Assembly (NCBI RefSeq): GCF_029223525.1
Contig: NZ_JARHTQ010000008.1
Span: forward strand, 124,001-188,000
Direction of reading: 5' to 3'
Length of the DNA stretch: 64,000 nucleotides
Source of the DNA: Streptantibioticus ferralitis
GTDB taxonomy: Bacteria; Actinomycetota; Actinomycetes; Streptomycetales; Streptomycetaceae
Shown here: one piece after another, positions 1 to 11,087 of the stretch
Layout of the letters: each line of letters starts with the position of its first letter
Position numbering within the stretch: position 1 is the stretch's first letter
Notes under the pieces: generated by a model
What the model was told of the DNA's origin: nothing
Seen by the model: the letters and a program-made list of their open reading frames with translations, nothing else
Database searches by the model: none
Program-made: the position numbers and the translations under genes

Positions 1-2
1 TG

Positions 3-677
3 CCCGCACACGCTTTGACCCGGCTGCTGGGACCGCGCACTGCCGAGCAGCCGGTCGCCCGCCCGTATCGCACCGTGCTGGAGTCCGCCTCGGCGCTCGA
101 AGGCCTGCTGGCGGGCCTGGAGGCCCCGGCGGACGGCGGGCTGCACACCGTCGTCCACTACGAGCAGGTGCGCATCGGCGCCCATCGCGAGCTGCTGAAC
201 CGCGATTCGCACCATGTGGTGCGCGCCCACCGCGACGGTGTCGACCGCTACCTCGCCATCCACCAGGGCGACCCGGACTGCGACGTGGAGCGAATACGGG
301 TCGCGGCAGTCGAGAACTGCCGCGTGGGACGGGTGCGGCGGCACGCCGACTCGGGGGTGATCGTCGCCGAGCTGCTCTTCGACGGCCGTCTGCGGTCCGG
401 GGACACCGCGGTACTCGGGTACCGCTTCGAGGACGGCACGGGGTCGCTCTCGGACGAGTACGTTCGGGGGTTCACCTACGGGGGCGGCGGCTATGTGCTG
501 CAGATCGCCTTCGACCGCGGTGCGCTGCCGGTCCGCTGCCGCCGCTTCACCCGGGCGTCGGCGGGGGCGCCCCGCACGGGGCTCGTTGAGCTGACGCTCA
601 ACGGCCATGGGACGGCGCATTTGGTTGAGCGGGAGGTGCGGGCGGGGGTGCTTGGCATTACGTGGGACTGGGATTAG
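3..677 (+). CDS. Uncharacterised protein, 5'-truncated
   Basis: The reading frame is open to the left edge, so this is the C-terminal part of a longer protein. The first visible start-like codon, TTG at 15, has no ribosome binding site. The visible 220 or so residues are soluble, rich in Arg and Asp, with no membrane segment and no metal-binding Cys cluster. A stretch around residues 58-85 has several conserved-looking His, Arg and Asp residues, and the C-terminal third has a Gly-rich turn. The overall pattern could be the effector half of an HTH regulator, but no HTH is visible and I do not recognise the family. It is convergent with the Rieske gene, with a purine-only tract between them. 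Confidence 0.6.
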   Translation, partial: PAHALTRLLGPRTAEQPVARPYRTVLESASALEGLLAGLEAPADGGLHTVVHYEQVRIGAHRELLNRDSHHVVRAHRDGVDRYLAIHQGDPDCDVERIRVAAVENCRVGRVRRHADSGVIVAELLFDGRLRSGDTAVLGYRFEDGTGSLSDEYVRGFTYGGGGYVLQIAFDRGALPVRCRRFTRASAGAPRTGLVELTLNGHGTAHLVEREVRAGVLGITWDWD

Positions 678-809
678 CCCTTCCCCCGTTGCCGGGATCG
701 TGATGGGTGCCGTTGCGCGCTGTGGGTTCGTGGGGCGGGGTCGGGGGCGGAGGGGTGGGGAAACCCCAAGCAAACCACCGCAAGCGAACCCCAAAGGGGG
801 CCAGCGGAC

Positions 810-870
810 GAAAGAAAAAGGGAGAAGGAAAAAGGGAAAAGGGAAAGAGGAAGAGAAAGGGGAGGGGAAA
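810..870. other. 61-nt uninterrupted polypurine tract
   Basis: Every base from 810 to 870 on the + strand is A or G, in a genome where such runs should be rare. It sits between the stop codons of two convergent genes (677 and 879). Transcription leaving the Rieske gene on the minus strand would yield a C/U-only tail. No hairpin precedes it, so it is not a classical intrinsic terminator. Confidence 0.85.
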
Positions 871-878
871 TTAACACC

Positions 879-1286
879 TTACCCCGTGATGATCTTGCCG
901 CCCTGTATCCGTACCGGCACCTCCGCGAGGGGTGCCCCCGCTGGGCCCTGTTCAACCGCACCGGTCAAGGCGTTAAAGCGGCTGCCATGGCACGGGCAGG
1001 AGATCACCGCGCCCTCGACGTTGTCCACCACGCACCCCGCATGCGTGCAGACCGCGCTGAACCCCTTGTACGTCCCCTTCGACGGCTGAGCGACGACAAC
1101 CTTGTCGTCGCGAAACAGCTTGGCCCCGCCGACCGGAATCTGATCAGCCGCCCCCAGATCGGTCGGCGAGCTCGGCGTCGCCGAAGACGTGCCGCCGCCG
1201 CCGCAAGCCGTAAGGCCAATACCGGCCACTCCGGCTAGGGCTGCTCCCTGGAGCAGGGTGCGGCGGCAGGTGGGCTGTTCAGTCAT
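879..1286 (-). CDS. Rieske (2Fe-2S) domain lipoprotein, Tat-exported
   Basis: A protein of 135 residues. The ATG at 1286 is preceded by GGAGAG at good spacing; a longer in-frame extension to 1364 lacks this. The N-terminus has a twin-arginine (CRRTLLQG), a hydrophobic stretch, and an LTAC lipobox followed by a Gly/Ser/Thr linker, so a Tat-exported, lipid-anchored protein is likely. The C-terminal domain has both Rieske cluster motifs, CTHAGC and CPCHGS, which supply the two Cys and two His ligands of a [2Fe-2S] cluster. Small stand-alone Rieske lipoproteins of this type are common in Streptomyces; the partner and substrate are unknown. It lies downstream of uvrA on the same strand, about 120 bp away, so co-transcription is possible. 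Confidence 0.93.
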   Translation of the reverse strand: MTEQPTCRRTLLQGAALAGVAGIGLTACGGGGTSSATPSSPTDLGAADQIPVGGAKLFRDDKVVVAQPSKGTYKGFSAVCTHAGCVVDNVEGAVISCPCHGSRFNALTGAVEQGPAGAPLAEVPVRIQGGKIITG

Positions 1287-1408
1287 GGTGAAGCTCTCCG
1301 CGCTCGGTACCAGGGCGCGCGCGACAACGCGCGTCCGTACTCGCTGACGGGCGGGACCAGCCACGTCAGCGAGTCGTACCCTACGCCCCGCTCGGATGAG
1401 CTACCGGA

Positions 1409-4400
1409 TCAGCCCTTACCGGTGCTACCGCCAGTCCGCTTGCGCGGCGCGGGCACCTTCTTGGCCGTGGCCACGGCGCGCCCGGCCGTCTTCTTGGGGG
1501 CGGCGGCGGTCTTGGCGGTGCTCGCGCGCTTGGTGGTCTTCGCGGCCTTGGCGGCGGGCGCCGTCGTCGCGGCCTTCCGCCTCGTGGCCGTGCCAGGCTG
1601 CGAGGCGCTCGCATCACTGACCCGGTCGCCCAGGATCTCCCTCAGGAACTTGCCGGTGTGGCTGGACGGAACACCCGCGACCTGCTCGGGGGTGCCCTCG
1701 GCGATCACCAGGCCGCCGCCGCTGCCGCCTTCGGGGCCCATGTCGACGACCCAGTCGGCGGTCTTGATCACATCGAGGTTGTGCTCGATGACGATGACCG
1801 AGTTGCCCTTCTCGACCAGCCCGGACAACACCCTGATGAGCTTGCTGATGTCCTCGAAGTGCAGACCGGTGGTGGGTTCGTCCAGTACGTAGACCGTGCG
1901 GCCGGTGGATCGCTTCTGCAGCTCGCTGGCGAGCTTGACCCGCTGCGCCTCGCCGCCGGAGAGCGTGGGTGCGCTCTGGCCGAGCCGAACGTATCCCAGA
2001 CCCACATCGTTGAGCGTGCGCAGGTGCCGGGCGATGGCGGGCACGGCCTCGAAGAACTCCAGCGCCTCCTCGATCGGCATGTCCAGCACCTCGGCGATGG
2101 ACTTGCCCTTGTAGTGCACCTCCAGCGTCTCGCGGTTGTAGCGAGCGCCATGGCAGACCTCGCACGGGACATAGACGTCCGGGAGGAAGTTCATCTCGAT
2201 CTTGATGGTGCCGTCGCCCGAGCAGTTCTCGCAGCGGCCGCCCTTGACGTTGAAGGAGAAGCGTCCCGGCAGGTAGCCACGGACCTTGGCCTCCATCGTC
2301 TCCGCGAAGAGCCTGCGGACATGGTCGAAGACGCCGGTGTAGGTGGCCGGGTTGGAGCGCGGAGTGCGGCCGATCGGCGACTGGTCGACATGGACGACCT
2401 TGTCGACCAGGTGGTCACCGTCGACCCGGGTGTGCCGACCGGGCACCGCGCGGGCACCGTTCAGCTCGCGCGCCAGATGGGTGTACAGGATGTCGTTGAC
2501 CAGCGTGGACTTGCCGGAACCGGAGACTCCGGTGACCGCCGTGAACACACCGAGCGGGAACGACACCGAGATGTCCCGCAGGTTGTTCTCCCGCGCGCCG
2601 TGAACCGTCAACTGCCGCTTGGGGTCTACCGGTCGACGGATCTCCGGCGTCGCGATCTCCCGCTTGCCGGACAGGTACTGGCCGGTCAGCGACTCCTTGT
2701 TGGTCAGCAGCTTGTCCAGCGATCCGGAGTGCACGACCTTGCCGCCGTGCTCGCCGGCGCCGGGACCGATGTCCACGACCCAGTCGGAGGTGCGGATGGT
2801 GTCCTCGTCGTGCTCGACCACGATGAGGGTGTTGCCCAGGTCGCGCAGCCGTACCAGGGTCTCGATCAGCCGGTGGTTGTCGCGCTGGTGCAGTCCGATC
2901 GACGGCTCGTCCAGCACGTACAGCACGCCCACCAGGCCGGAGCCGATCTGGGTGGCCAGCCGGATTCGCTGTGCCTCACCGCCGGAGAGGGTGCCGGCCG
3001 CACGGTTGAGCGAGAGGTAGTCCAGGCCGACGTCGACCAGGAACCGCAGCCGCTCGTTGACCTCCTTGAGCACCCGCTCGGCGATGGTCTTCTCACGCGC
3101 GGTGAGCTTGAGCGAGCGCAGGAACTCGGCGCAGTCGCTGATCGACATCCCCGAGACATCGGCGATCGACCGATCCGCGATGGTGACCGCCAGGACGATC
3201 GGCTTCAGCCGGGTGCCGTCGCAGGTGGGGCAGGGCACCTCGCGCATATAGCCCTCGAAACGCTCCCGGCTGGAGTCGGTCTCGGCTTCGGAGTGGCGCC
3301 GCCGGACGAACGGGATCACGCCCTCGAAGGACGTGGTGTAGGAACGCTCCCGGCCGTACCGGTTCTTGTAGCGCACCGCGATCTGGGTCTTGTGACCGTA
3401 CAGCAGTGCCTTCTTGGCGCGCTGCGGCAGACCGGCCCAGGGGATGTCGGTACGGAAGCCGAGTTCGTCGGCGAGTGCGCCGACGAGCCGTGCGAAGTAG
3501 TCCCGGGTATGGCCGAGCGACCAGGGCGCGATCGCTCCGTCGTCGAGCGACTTCTCCTCGTCGGGGACGATCAGCTCCGGGTCGACCTCCATCCGGGTGC
3601 CGATGCCGGTGCAGTCCGGGCAGGCGCCGAACGGCGAGTTGAAGGAGAAGGAACGCGGTTCCAACTCCTCGAAGGACAGGTCGTCGTACGGGCAGTAGAG
3701 GTGCTCGGAGAACATCCGCTCGCGCTGCGGATCGTCTTCCGGCAGGTCGACGAAGTCCAGGATCACCATGCCGCCGGACAGGCCGAGCGCGGTCTCCACC
3801 GAGTCGGTCAGCCGCCGCTTGGCGCTCTCCTTGACGGTGAGGCGGTCGACGACCACCTCGATGGTGTGCTTCTCCTGCTTCTTGAGCTTGGGCGGGTCGG
3901 TGAGCTGGATCGTCACACCGTCTACCCTGGCCCGGCTGTATCCCTTGCTCTGCAGGTCGGCGAAGAGGTCGACGTACTCCCCCTTGCGCTCCCTGACCAG
4001 CGGCGAGAGGACCTGGAAGCGGCTGCCCTCCTCCAGCTCCAGCACCCGGTCGACGATCGCCTGCGGGGACTGCCGGGAGATCGGACGGCCGCACTCCGGG
4101 CAGTGCGGCTTGCCGATGCGGGCGAACAGCAGTCGCAGGTAGTCGTAGACCTCGGTGATGGTGCCCACGGTCGAGCGCGGGTTGCGCGAGGTGGACTTCT
4201 GGTCGATCGAGACAGCCGGGGAGAGCCCCTCGATGAAGTCCACGTCGGGTTTGTCCATCTGCCCCAGGAACTGCCTCGCGTAGGAGGAGAGCGACTCGAC
4301 GTAGCGGCGCTGTCCCTCGGCGAAGATCGTGTCGAACGCCAGGGAGGACTTACCGGATCCGGAGAGTCCGGTGAAGACGATGAGCGAGTCCCGGGGAAGG

Positions 4401-4462
4401 TCCAGTGAGACGTTCTTGAGGTTGTGCTCGCGAGCGCCGCGGACAGTGAGTCGATCGGCCAC
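1409..4462 (-). CDS. uvrA: Excinuclease ABC subunit A
   Basis: UvrA recognises helix-distorting lesions and loads UvrB in nucleotide excision repair. The 1017-residue protein has two ABC ATPase modules: Walker [11 protein letters not shown] near residue 33 and [10 protein letters not shown] near residue 650, each with an LSGG signature. Zinc-binding CxxC motifs are visible ([22 protein letters not shown]). The GTG start at 4462 follows GAAAGG. The last 70 or so residues are a Lys/Ala/Thr-rich, low-complexity tail resembling histone H1 or HupS tails; similar tails occur on several actinobacterial DNA-binding proteins and may add non-specific DNA affinity (inference). The opposite strand has a very long open frame that is only a GC-rich shadow. 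Confidence 0.98.
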   Translation of the reverse strand: MADRLTVRGAREHNLKNVSLDLPRDSLIVFTGLSGSGKSSLAFDTIFAEGQRRYVESLSSYARQFLGQMDKPDVDFIEGLSPAVSIDQKSTSRNPRSTVGTITEVYDYLRLLFARIGKPHCPECGRPISRQSPQAIVDRVLELEEGSRFQVLSPLVRERKGEYVDLFADLQSKGYSRARVDGVTIQLTDPPKLKKQEKHTIEVVVDRLTVKESAKRRLTDSVETALGLSGGMVILDFVDLPEDDPQRERMFSEHLYCPYDDLSFEELEPRSFSFNSPFGACPDCTGIGTRMEVDPELIVPDEEKSLDDGAIAPWSLGHTRDYFARLVGALADELGFRTDIPWAGLPQRAKKALLYGHKTQIAVRYKNRYGRERSYTTSFEGVIPFVRRRHSEAETDSSRERFEGYMREVPCPTCDGTRLKPIVLAVTIADRSIADVSGMSISDCAEFLRSLKLTAREKTIAERVLKEVNERLRFLVDVGLDYLSLNRAAGTLSGGEAQRIRLATQIGSGLVGVLYVLDEPSIGLHQRDNHRLIETLVRLRDLGNTLIVVEHDEDTIRTSDWVVDIGPGAGEHGGKVVHSGSLDKLLTNKESLTGQYLSGKREIATPEIRRPVDPKRQLTVHGARENNLRDISVSFPLGVFTAVTGVSGSGKSTLVNDILYTHLARELNGARAVPGRHTRVDGDHLVDKVVHVDQSPIGRTPRSNPATYTGVFDHVRRLFAETMEAKVRGYLPGRFSFNVKGGRCENCSGDGTIKIEMNFLPDVYVPCEVCHGARYNRETLEVHYKGKSIAEVLDMPIEEALEFFEAVPAIARHLRTLNDVGLGYVRLGQSAPTLSGGEAQRVKLASELQKRSTGRTVYVLDEPTTGLHFEDISKLIRVLSGLVEKGNSVIVIEHNLDVIKTADWVVDMGPEGGSGGGLVIAEGTPEQVAGVPSSHTGKFLREILGDRVSDASASQPGTATRRKAATTAPAAKAAKTTKRASTAKTAAAPKKTAGRAVATAKKVPAPRKRTGGSTGKG

Positions 4463-4750
4463 GCCGGTCCGTACCTTTCGTAGAAACGGAGGGGCAGCAC
4501 CCCCCGATCAGCGTAGCCGGGGCGCCATCCGTTCTTCCTGTCGAATGCTTCGAGTCTGTCATCTACGTGCTTCCACCGAGCCTATAGCACGCGCATTCGA
4601 TTTACGGCCGCCGCATGCCATGTTCACCCGACCGAGTGAGCCGCGCTAGCGTCGTACGTGATCGGGACCGTTCCGCGCTGACCTTCCGCCGAAGATCGGC
4701 AGGGACGACGAAGATCGCCGAGCCAGAGAGCCGACGAGCAGGAGGCCTCC

Positions 4751-5482
4751 GTGTCCGTCCAACGACCTGATCCCGTCAGCGATGCGGCCGCCGTGCGCGA
4801 AGCCACACAGCAGCTGGTCGAGGCGGTTTCCGCGCTCGACCCCCCAGCGGTCGCCGAGCCCTCCCTCCTAGCGGGCTGGAGCCGCGGTCATGTACTGACC
4901 CACCTCGCCCGTAACGCCGACGCCATGGTCAACCTCCTCACCTGGGCACGCACCGGCGAGGAGACGCCGATGTACGTCAGCGACGAAGCGCGCGAGAAGG
5001 ACATCGAGAACGGTGCGAGCCGGCCGCTGCCCGACCAACTGGACGATCTGCGGCAGAGCGCCGAGCGGTTCACCCAGGCCGTGGACGCGATGCCCCCGCA
5101 GGCCTGGGCGGCCCAGGTGCGCACCCGGCACGGCGGCGTCGTCCCGGCCGCCGAGCTCCCGGCGAAACGACTCGCCGAGATCCACCTGCACCATGTCGAC
5201 CTCGGCATCGGCCGCAGCTGCGCCGATCTGCCCGCCGACTTCGCCGCCCGCGAACTCGCCGTGATCATCGACCGGCTGACCGGCCGCGAGGGCATCGCGG
5301 CGGTCCGCCTGCAGGACACCGAGACCGACGAGACCTGGGAGATCGGCGCGGCCGAGCACCCCGACCTCACCGTGAGCGGCACCACCCACGCCCTGCTCGC
5401 CTGGGTCAGCGGCCGCAGCGGCGGCGAGGAGCTGAGCCGCGAGCCTGGCCTGCCCCTGCCCACACTCCCACCGCTAGGGTGA
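4751..5482 (+). CDS. Maleylpyruvate isomerase-family, mycothiol-dependent protein
   Basis: A protein of 243 residues; the GTG start has AGGAGG six bases upstream. The N-terminal half matches the mycothiol-dependent maleylpyruvate isomerase domain (DinB-like four-helix bundle): GWSRGHVLTHLARNADA near residue 40 supplies a metal-binding His, and further His residues occur in HLHHVDLG near residue 140. The C-terminal half resembles the small MDMPI C-domain. Family members use mycothiol, the actinobacterial thiol, in isomerisation or S-conjugate chemistry, but most paralogues have no assigned substrate. The next gene starts four bases after the stop, so the two are almost certainly one operon. 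Confidence 0.88.
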   Translation: MSVQRPDPVSDAAAVREATQQLVEAVSALDPPAVAEPSLLAGWSRGHVLTHLARNADAMVNLLTWARTGEETPMYVSDEAREKDIENGASRPLPDQLDDLRQSAERFTQAVDAMPPQAWAAQVRTRHGGVVPAAELPAKRLAEIHLHHVDLGIGRSCADLPADFAARELAVIIDRLTGREGIAAVRLQDTETDETWEIGAAEHPDLTVSGTTHALLAWVSGRSGGEELSREPGLPLPTLPPLG

Positions 5483-5486
5483 CGCC

Positions 5487-6143
5487 ATGTCATACACCGG
5501 AGCAGTAAAGGTCGGCGGCCCGCCCGACGTGCACGAACTCACCGACCTCATAGTCTCCAAGGTCGCCGTGGGCCCGATGAACAACAACGCCTATCTGCTG
5601 CGCTGCCGCGCGACCGACGAGCAGTTGCTGATCGACGCCGCCGCCGAGCCGCACACCCTGTTGTCGATGTTCGGCGACAGCGGCATCTCGTCGGTGGTCA
5701 CCACGCACCAGCACGCCGACCACTGGGGCGCGCTGCGCGAGGTCGTGGACGCCACCGGCGCCCGTACCTACGCGGGGCGCTACGACGCCGATGGCATCCC
5801 GGTGCCGACCGACGTCCTTGTCGAGGACGGTGACACAGTGCGCGTCGGGCAGGTCGAGCTCACCGCACGCCATCTGGTCGGGCACACCCCCGGCAGCATC
5901 GCCCTGGTCTACGACGATCCGCACGGCCACCCGCATGTCTTCACCGGCGACTGCCTGTTCCCCGGCGGTGTGGGCAACACCCACAACGATCCGGCGGCGT
6001 TCGCGCGTTTGATCGACGATGTCGAGACCAAGCTCTTCGGCGAACTCCCCGACGAGACCTGGGTCTACCCCGGCCACGGCGACGACACCACACTGGGCAC
6101 GGAGCGCCCGCATCTGGCGGAGTGGCGCGCACGCGGCTGGTGA
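5487..6143 (+). CDS. MBL-fold metallo-hydrolase (glyoxalase II-like)
   Basis: A protein of 218 residues with the metallo-beta-lactamase fold: THQHADHWG near residue 72 (HxHxDH), GHTPGSIAL near residue 131, FTGDCLFPGG near residue 152, and YPGHGDDTT near residue 195. This order of metal ligands is that of glyoxalase II and related thioester or ester hydrolases. The start codon is four bases after the stop of the mycothiol-dependent isomerase-family gene, suggesting the pair acts together, for example on a mycothiol conjugate or thioester (inference). It is convergent with the small secreted-protein gene downstream. Confidence 0.9.
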   Translation: MSYTGAVKVGGPPDVHELTDLIVSKVAVGPMNNNAYLLRCRATDEQLLIDAAAEPHTLLSMFGDSGISSVVTTHQHADHWGALREVVDATGARTYAGRYDADGIPVPTDVLVEDGDTVRVGQVELTARHLVGHTPGSIALVYDDPHGHPHVFTGDCLFPGGVGNTHNDPAAFARLIDDVETKLFGELPDETWVYPGHGDDTTLGTERPHLAEWRARGW

Positions 6144-6179
6144 TCCCGCCGCGCTCCGCGCCACCCCCGCCGCGGTGTC

Positions 6180-6515
6180 CTACTTGAACCAGTAGCGCAC
6201 ACCGCGGTGGTGCGAGCAGGTGCCCGAGAAGTGCGCGGAGTAGCTGAACGTGCCGTCCTTGCACTGCGCGGTGGCGCCGCGCGGGTGCCTGGCCCAGGGG
6301 GCGCAGACGCCGGTGGTGTGGTGCGCGCAGCGGGCCGCCGGGCGAGCGGTTGCCGCATGTGCTTCGCCCGCGGGTACGAGGAGGGCCGTCGCGACCAGGA
6401 GAGCCGCGGTGGCCCTCTTGACCTTCCGCGCCCTGTGGCGGGCGCCGCCGGGTACGGCGGTGGATATGGCGACGGGTCGCGGCACGGACTCGGACGGCAG
6501 GCTGGTGCGGCTCAT
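6180..6515 (-). CDS. Small secreted DUF3761-type protein
   Basis: A protein of 111 residues; the ATG at 6515 follows a G-rich ribosome binding site. A Lys/Arg-rich n-region near residue 30 is followed by a hydrophobic helix (ATAALLVATALLVPAGEAHA), a typical Sec signal with a likely AxA cleavage site near residue 55. The mature part of about 56 residues carries four Cys (RCAHH, VCAPW, QCKDG, TCSHH) and the ending RGVRYWF, the pattern of the DUF3761 family, which probably forms two disulphides outside the cell. Function is unknown. It is monocistronic, with a short inverted repeat about 70 bp upstream. Confidence 0.85.
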   Translation of the reverse strand: MSRTSLPSESVPRPVAISTAVPGGARHRARKVKRATAALLVATALLVPAGEAHAATARPAARCAHHTTGVCAPWARHPRGATAQCKDGTFSYSAHFSGTCSHHRGVRYWFK

Positions 6516-6586
6516 GGGGTCCCCCTTCGGATGGTTCGATGGGGGCCCGATCCTCGCGCGGTGGGTGGCTGGGCCGCGGGCAAACG

Positions 6587-6600
6587 CATCACCTGTGATG
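6587..6600. promoter_or_regulatory. Inverted repeat CATCAC-CT-GTGATG
   Basis: Six-base arms with a two-base centre, lying 72-85 bp upstream of the secreted-protein start at 6515. A further GTGATG half-site follows at about 6606. This could be an operator for that gene; the cognate regulator is unknown. Confidence 0.35.
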
Positions 6601-6690
6601 GTTCGGTGATGAGGCTGCGACCGTGTTGTGGCTGATTGAAGATCGCCTTCCGTAACCAGCGCGCCCCGCCGCCCGCCCCATCGGGCTCGG

Positions 6691-7725
6691 TCAGCCGTTG
6701 CCGCGGCGGCCGGTGTTCCTGCGGACGCGTTCGGCCACCTCGCCGCCCTCGGTCTCCCACCAAGGACGGACCATCTCGGGCGCGGGTGCGGCAGCCGTCG
6801 GCAGCGGCGCGTCGGTGGCCGGGGCGGCCGCCGGAACGGGGACGGTGACCAGCTCACGGTCCAGCCGCGCGTCCAGTTCGGCGGTCTTGGCGCGTTCGGC
6901 GCGCCACCACTCCGCGAACACGGCGATGAGGAACGGCAGTCCGACCAGTTCGGCGATGGTCAGCATCAGCCCGCCGCCGATCTGCTGGTCCCGCTGCAGG
7001 CTGGGACCCCAGGTCCGGGGGTGGGTGGCGTACCAGTGGCCGGCCACCAGCGTGCCGCTGAGCATCACCACGATGCCGGGGACCGAGTCGAAGAGCCCGT
7101 CCAGGAACACCAGCACCGCCCGTACCGGATGGGTGCACCAGCGCGGCAGCATCTCCTGCCGGGTGAGCATCGGCAGCACGAACAGGCAGCCGGTGAGCAG
7201 CAGTTGCAGATGCATCAGCTGGCGCACGCCGCCGTTGCTCAGCGCTGTCTGGAAGTACGGCGTGAAGTAGATGGACAGTTCGGAGACCAGTACCAGCACC
7301 GAGCTGACGAACGGGAAGGTGAGCAGCCGGACCACCCGGCTGCCCATCACGGTGTCCAGCCGCCGTCGCGCCGGATCCGACAGCGCCCGCCCGGCCAGTG
7401 CCAGCGGGTCGCCGAGTGCGAGGCCGAGCGGCGCGATCAGGTCGAGCACGATGTTCTGCACCGCGGCGGGCCAGAACAGCACCCGGCTGTACACCGACAG
7501 GGCGGACATCGTGGCGAAGACGATCATGCCCAGGCCCAGTACCGCGAAGGTGAGCGTGCGGGCCACCGGCCATCGCTCGCCGCGCCCGCGCAGCCGCAGC
7601 ACCGCCGTCGCGTACAGCGCGCAGAGCACCACGACGAACACGAGCGCCACCAGGTCCAGCTCCCAGCTGTCCAGGAAGCGGGAGCCCGTCAGTTCCGGCA
7701 GACCCTCCACCGCCAATGTGCGCAC
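6691..7725 (-). CDS. Cytochrome c oxidase assembly protein, CtaG/caa3 type
   Basis: A protein of 344 residues. The GTG start at 7725 is preceded by AGGTGG. It has about eight or nine predicted membrane helices, with His residues at helix ends and the motif ATHPRTWGPSLQRDQQIGGG near residue 235, which is typical of the CtaG_caa3 family of copper delivery or assembly factors for respiratory oxidase. The C-terminal 70 or so residues are cytoplasmic, rich in Ala/Pro/Arg and low in complexity. It is transcribed in the same direction as the TerC and uvrB genes, but gaps of about 100 bp argue for separate promoters. Confidence 0.9.
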   Translation of the reverse strand: MRTLAVEGLPELTGSRFLDSWELDLVALVFVVVLCALYATAVLRLRGRGERWPVARTLTFAVLGLGMIVFATMSALSVYSRVLFWPAAVQNIVLDLIAPLGLALGDPLALAGRALSDPARRRLDTVMGSRVVRLLTFPFVSSVLVLVSELSIYFTPYFQTALSNGGVRQLMHLQLLLTGCLFVLPMLTRQEMLPRWCTHPVRAVLVFLDGLFDSVPGIVVMLSGTLVAGHWYATHPRTWGPSLQRDQQIGGGLMLTIAELVGLPFLIAVFAEWWRAERAKTAELDARLDRELVTVPVPAAAPATDAPLPTAAAPAPEMVRPWWETEGGEVAERVRRNTGRRGNG

Positions 7726-7819
7726 CGGTGTCCACCTGCCCTCTTGTCGGATGCCCTCATATCGGCTCGATTTGCCGCAACCACGTTAGACGCTCGGCGG
7801 TGCCGAACCGTACGCGGCC

Positions 7820-8782
7820 CTACCGCTGGGCGCCGGTGGCGGACTTCTTGGAGGCCAGCAGGCTGGTGGTGGTGGTCACCGCGAGGACGACGACGATGAC
7901 GCCGAGCGAGACCGGGATGGAGATCTCGGGTACTGGTACGCCGGACTCGTGCAGGGCGTGCAGCACCAGCTTGACGCCGATGAAGCCGAGGATGACGGAC
8001 AGCCCGTAGGACAGGTGCACCAGCCGCTGCAGCAGACCGCCGATGAGGAAGTACAGCTGGCGCAACCCCATCAGGGCGAAGGCGTTGGCGGTGAAGACGA
8101 TGTAGGGGTCCTGGGTGAGGCCGAAGATGGCGGGGATGGAGTCGAGGGCGAACAGGACGTCGGTGCTGCCGATCGCCAGCATGACGATGAGCATCGGCGT
8201 CATCAGCCGCCTGCCGTGCTGGACGACGAAGAGCTTGGTGCCGTGGTACGTGTCGGTGGACGGCACCCGCTTCTCGATGGCCTTGAGGAGCTTGTTCTCC
8301 TCGTACTCCTCGTCGTGCTCATCCGCTCGGGCCTCCTGGATCAGCTTCCATGCGGTCCAGATGAGGAAGGCGCCGAAGATGAAGAAGACCCAGGAGAACG
8401 TCGAGATGATGGCGGCGCCCGCGGCGATGAAGGCCGCTCGCAGAACCAGCGCGATCAGAACACCGACGAGCAGCACGCGTTGCTGGTACATGCTCGGCAC
8501 GGCGAACTTGGCCATGATCAGGACGAAGACGAAGAGGTTGTCGACGCTGAGCGACTTCTCGGTGATGAAGCCCGCGAAGAACTCTCCGGCCGGCTGTCCG
8601 CCCTTGAAGACCAGCAGGCCGATCCCGAAGAGTACGGCGAGCGCGATCCAGATGACCGTCCAGACCGCGGCTTCCTTGATCGAAACATCGTGCGGCTTAC
8701 GGCCGCCGATGAAGAAGTCGACCGCGATCAGGACGCACAGCCCGAGGATGGTGGCAAGCCAGAGGGCGAGGGAGACGTCCAT
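7820..8782 (-). CDS. TerC-family integral membrane protein
   Basis: A protein of 320 residues with seven or more hydrophobic helices and TerC-family landmarks: EKSLSVDNLFVFVLI near residue 95 with its conserved acidic pair, and LALDSIPAIFGLTQDPYIVF near residue 215. The family is associated with tellurium resistance operons and, more recently, with manganese export during protein secretion; no other ter genes are nearby, so metal-ion transport is the more likely role (inference). The ATG at 8782 lacks a clear ribosome binding site. A TACTGT hexamer lies six bases upstream, so a leaderless mRNA is possible. Confidence 0.93.
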   Translation of the reverse strand: MDVSLALWLATILGLCVLIAVDFFIGGRKPHDVSIKEAAVWTVIWIALAVLFGIGLLVFKGGQPAGEFFAGFITEKSLSVDNLFVFVLIMAKFAVPSMYQQRVLLVGVLIALVLRAAFIAAGAAIISTFSWVFFIFGAFLIWTAWKLIQEARADEHDEEYEENKLLKAIEKRVPSTDTYHGTKLFVVQHGRRLMTPMLIVMLAIGSTDVLFALDSIPAIFGLTQDPYIVFTANAFALMGLRQLYFLIGGLLQRLVHLSYGLSVILGFIGVKLVLHALHESGVPVPEISIPVSLGVIVVVLAVTTTTSLLASKKSATGAQR

Positions 8783-8862
8783 CCCGGAACAGTACAGGAA
8801 TCACCAAGTACAGGTAAAACAAAAGCCAAATCCGCAGGTCGGCGTCGGCGTGTCGAGATCGG

Positions 8863-10959
<2,097 letters not shown>

Positions 10960-10965
10960 GGAATC

Positions 10966-10988
10966 ACCGTACGACCCGCCACTGACAA
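10966..10988 (-). promoter_or_regulatory. RecA-independent DNA-damage (RecA-NDp/PafBC-type) promoter of uvrB
   Basis: On the minus strand, TTGTCAGTG is followed by exactly eight bases and TACGGT, a full match to the mycobacterial RecA-NDp consensus as I know it (tTGTCRgtg-N8-TAnnnT). The expected start site, six or seven bases past the -10, coincides with the uvrB ATG at 10959. Confidence 0.75.
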
Positions 10989-11058
10989 TGGCCGGGCCAA
11001 GCCCATGCCTTGTGATGCTGGTGGGTCTGGAGTGACGAATGTGAATTCGGGCGGGCGG

Positions 11059-11081
11059 CTGTCGGTGCCCGGTCCTAGGCT
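11059..11081 (+). promoter_or_regulatory. RecA-NDp/PafBC-type promoter of ogt
   Basis: CTGTCGGTG, eight bases, then TAGGCT. This matches the same consensus except for the first base. The GTG start codon of ogt begins six bases after the -10, again predicting a leaderless mRNA. Confidence 0.7.
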
Positions 11082-11087
11082 GGCCGA

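Noticed and set aside
1658-4408. Very long open frame antisense to uvrA
   Set aside because: It mirrors the coding strand of a certain uvrA; in high-GC codon usage the antisense frame is free of stops by composition. No domain or ribosome binding site is visible.
4541-4553. TCGAA-TGC-TTCGA palindrome upstream of uvrA as a LexA box
   Set aside because: The spacing and core do not match the actinobacterial LexA consensus (GAAC-N4-GTTC), so SOS control cannot be claimed from it.
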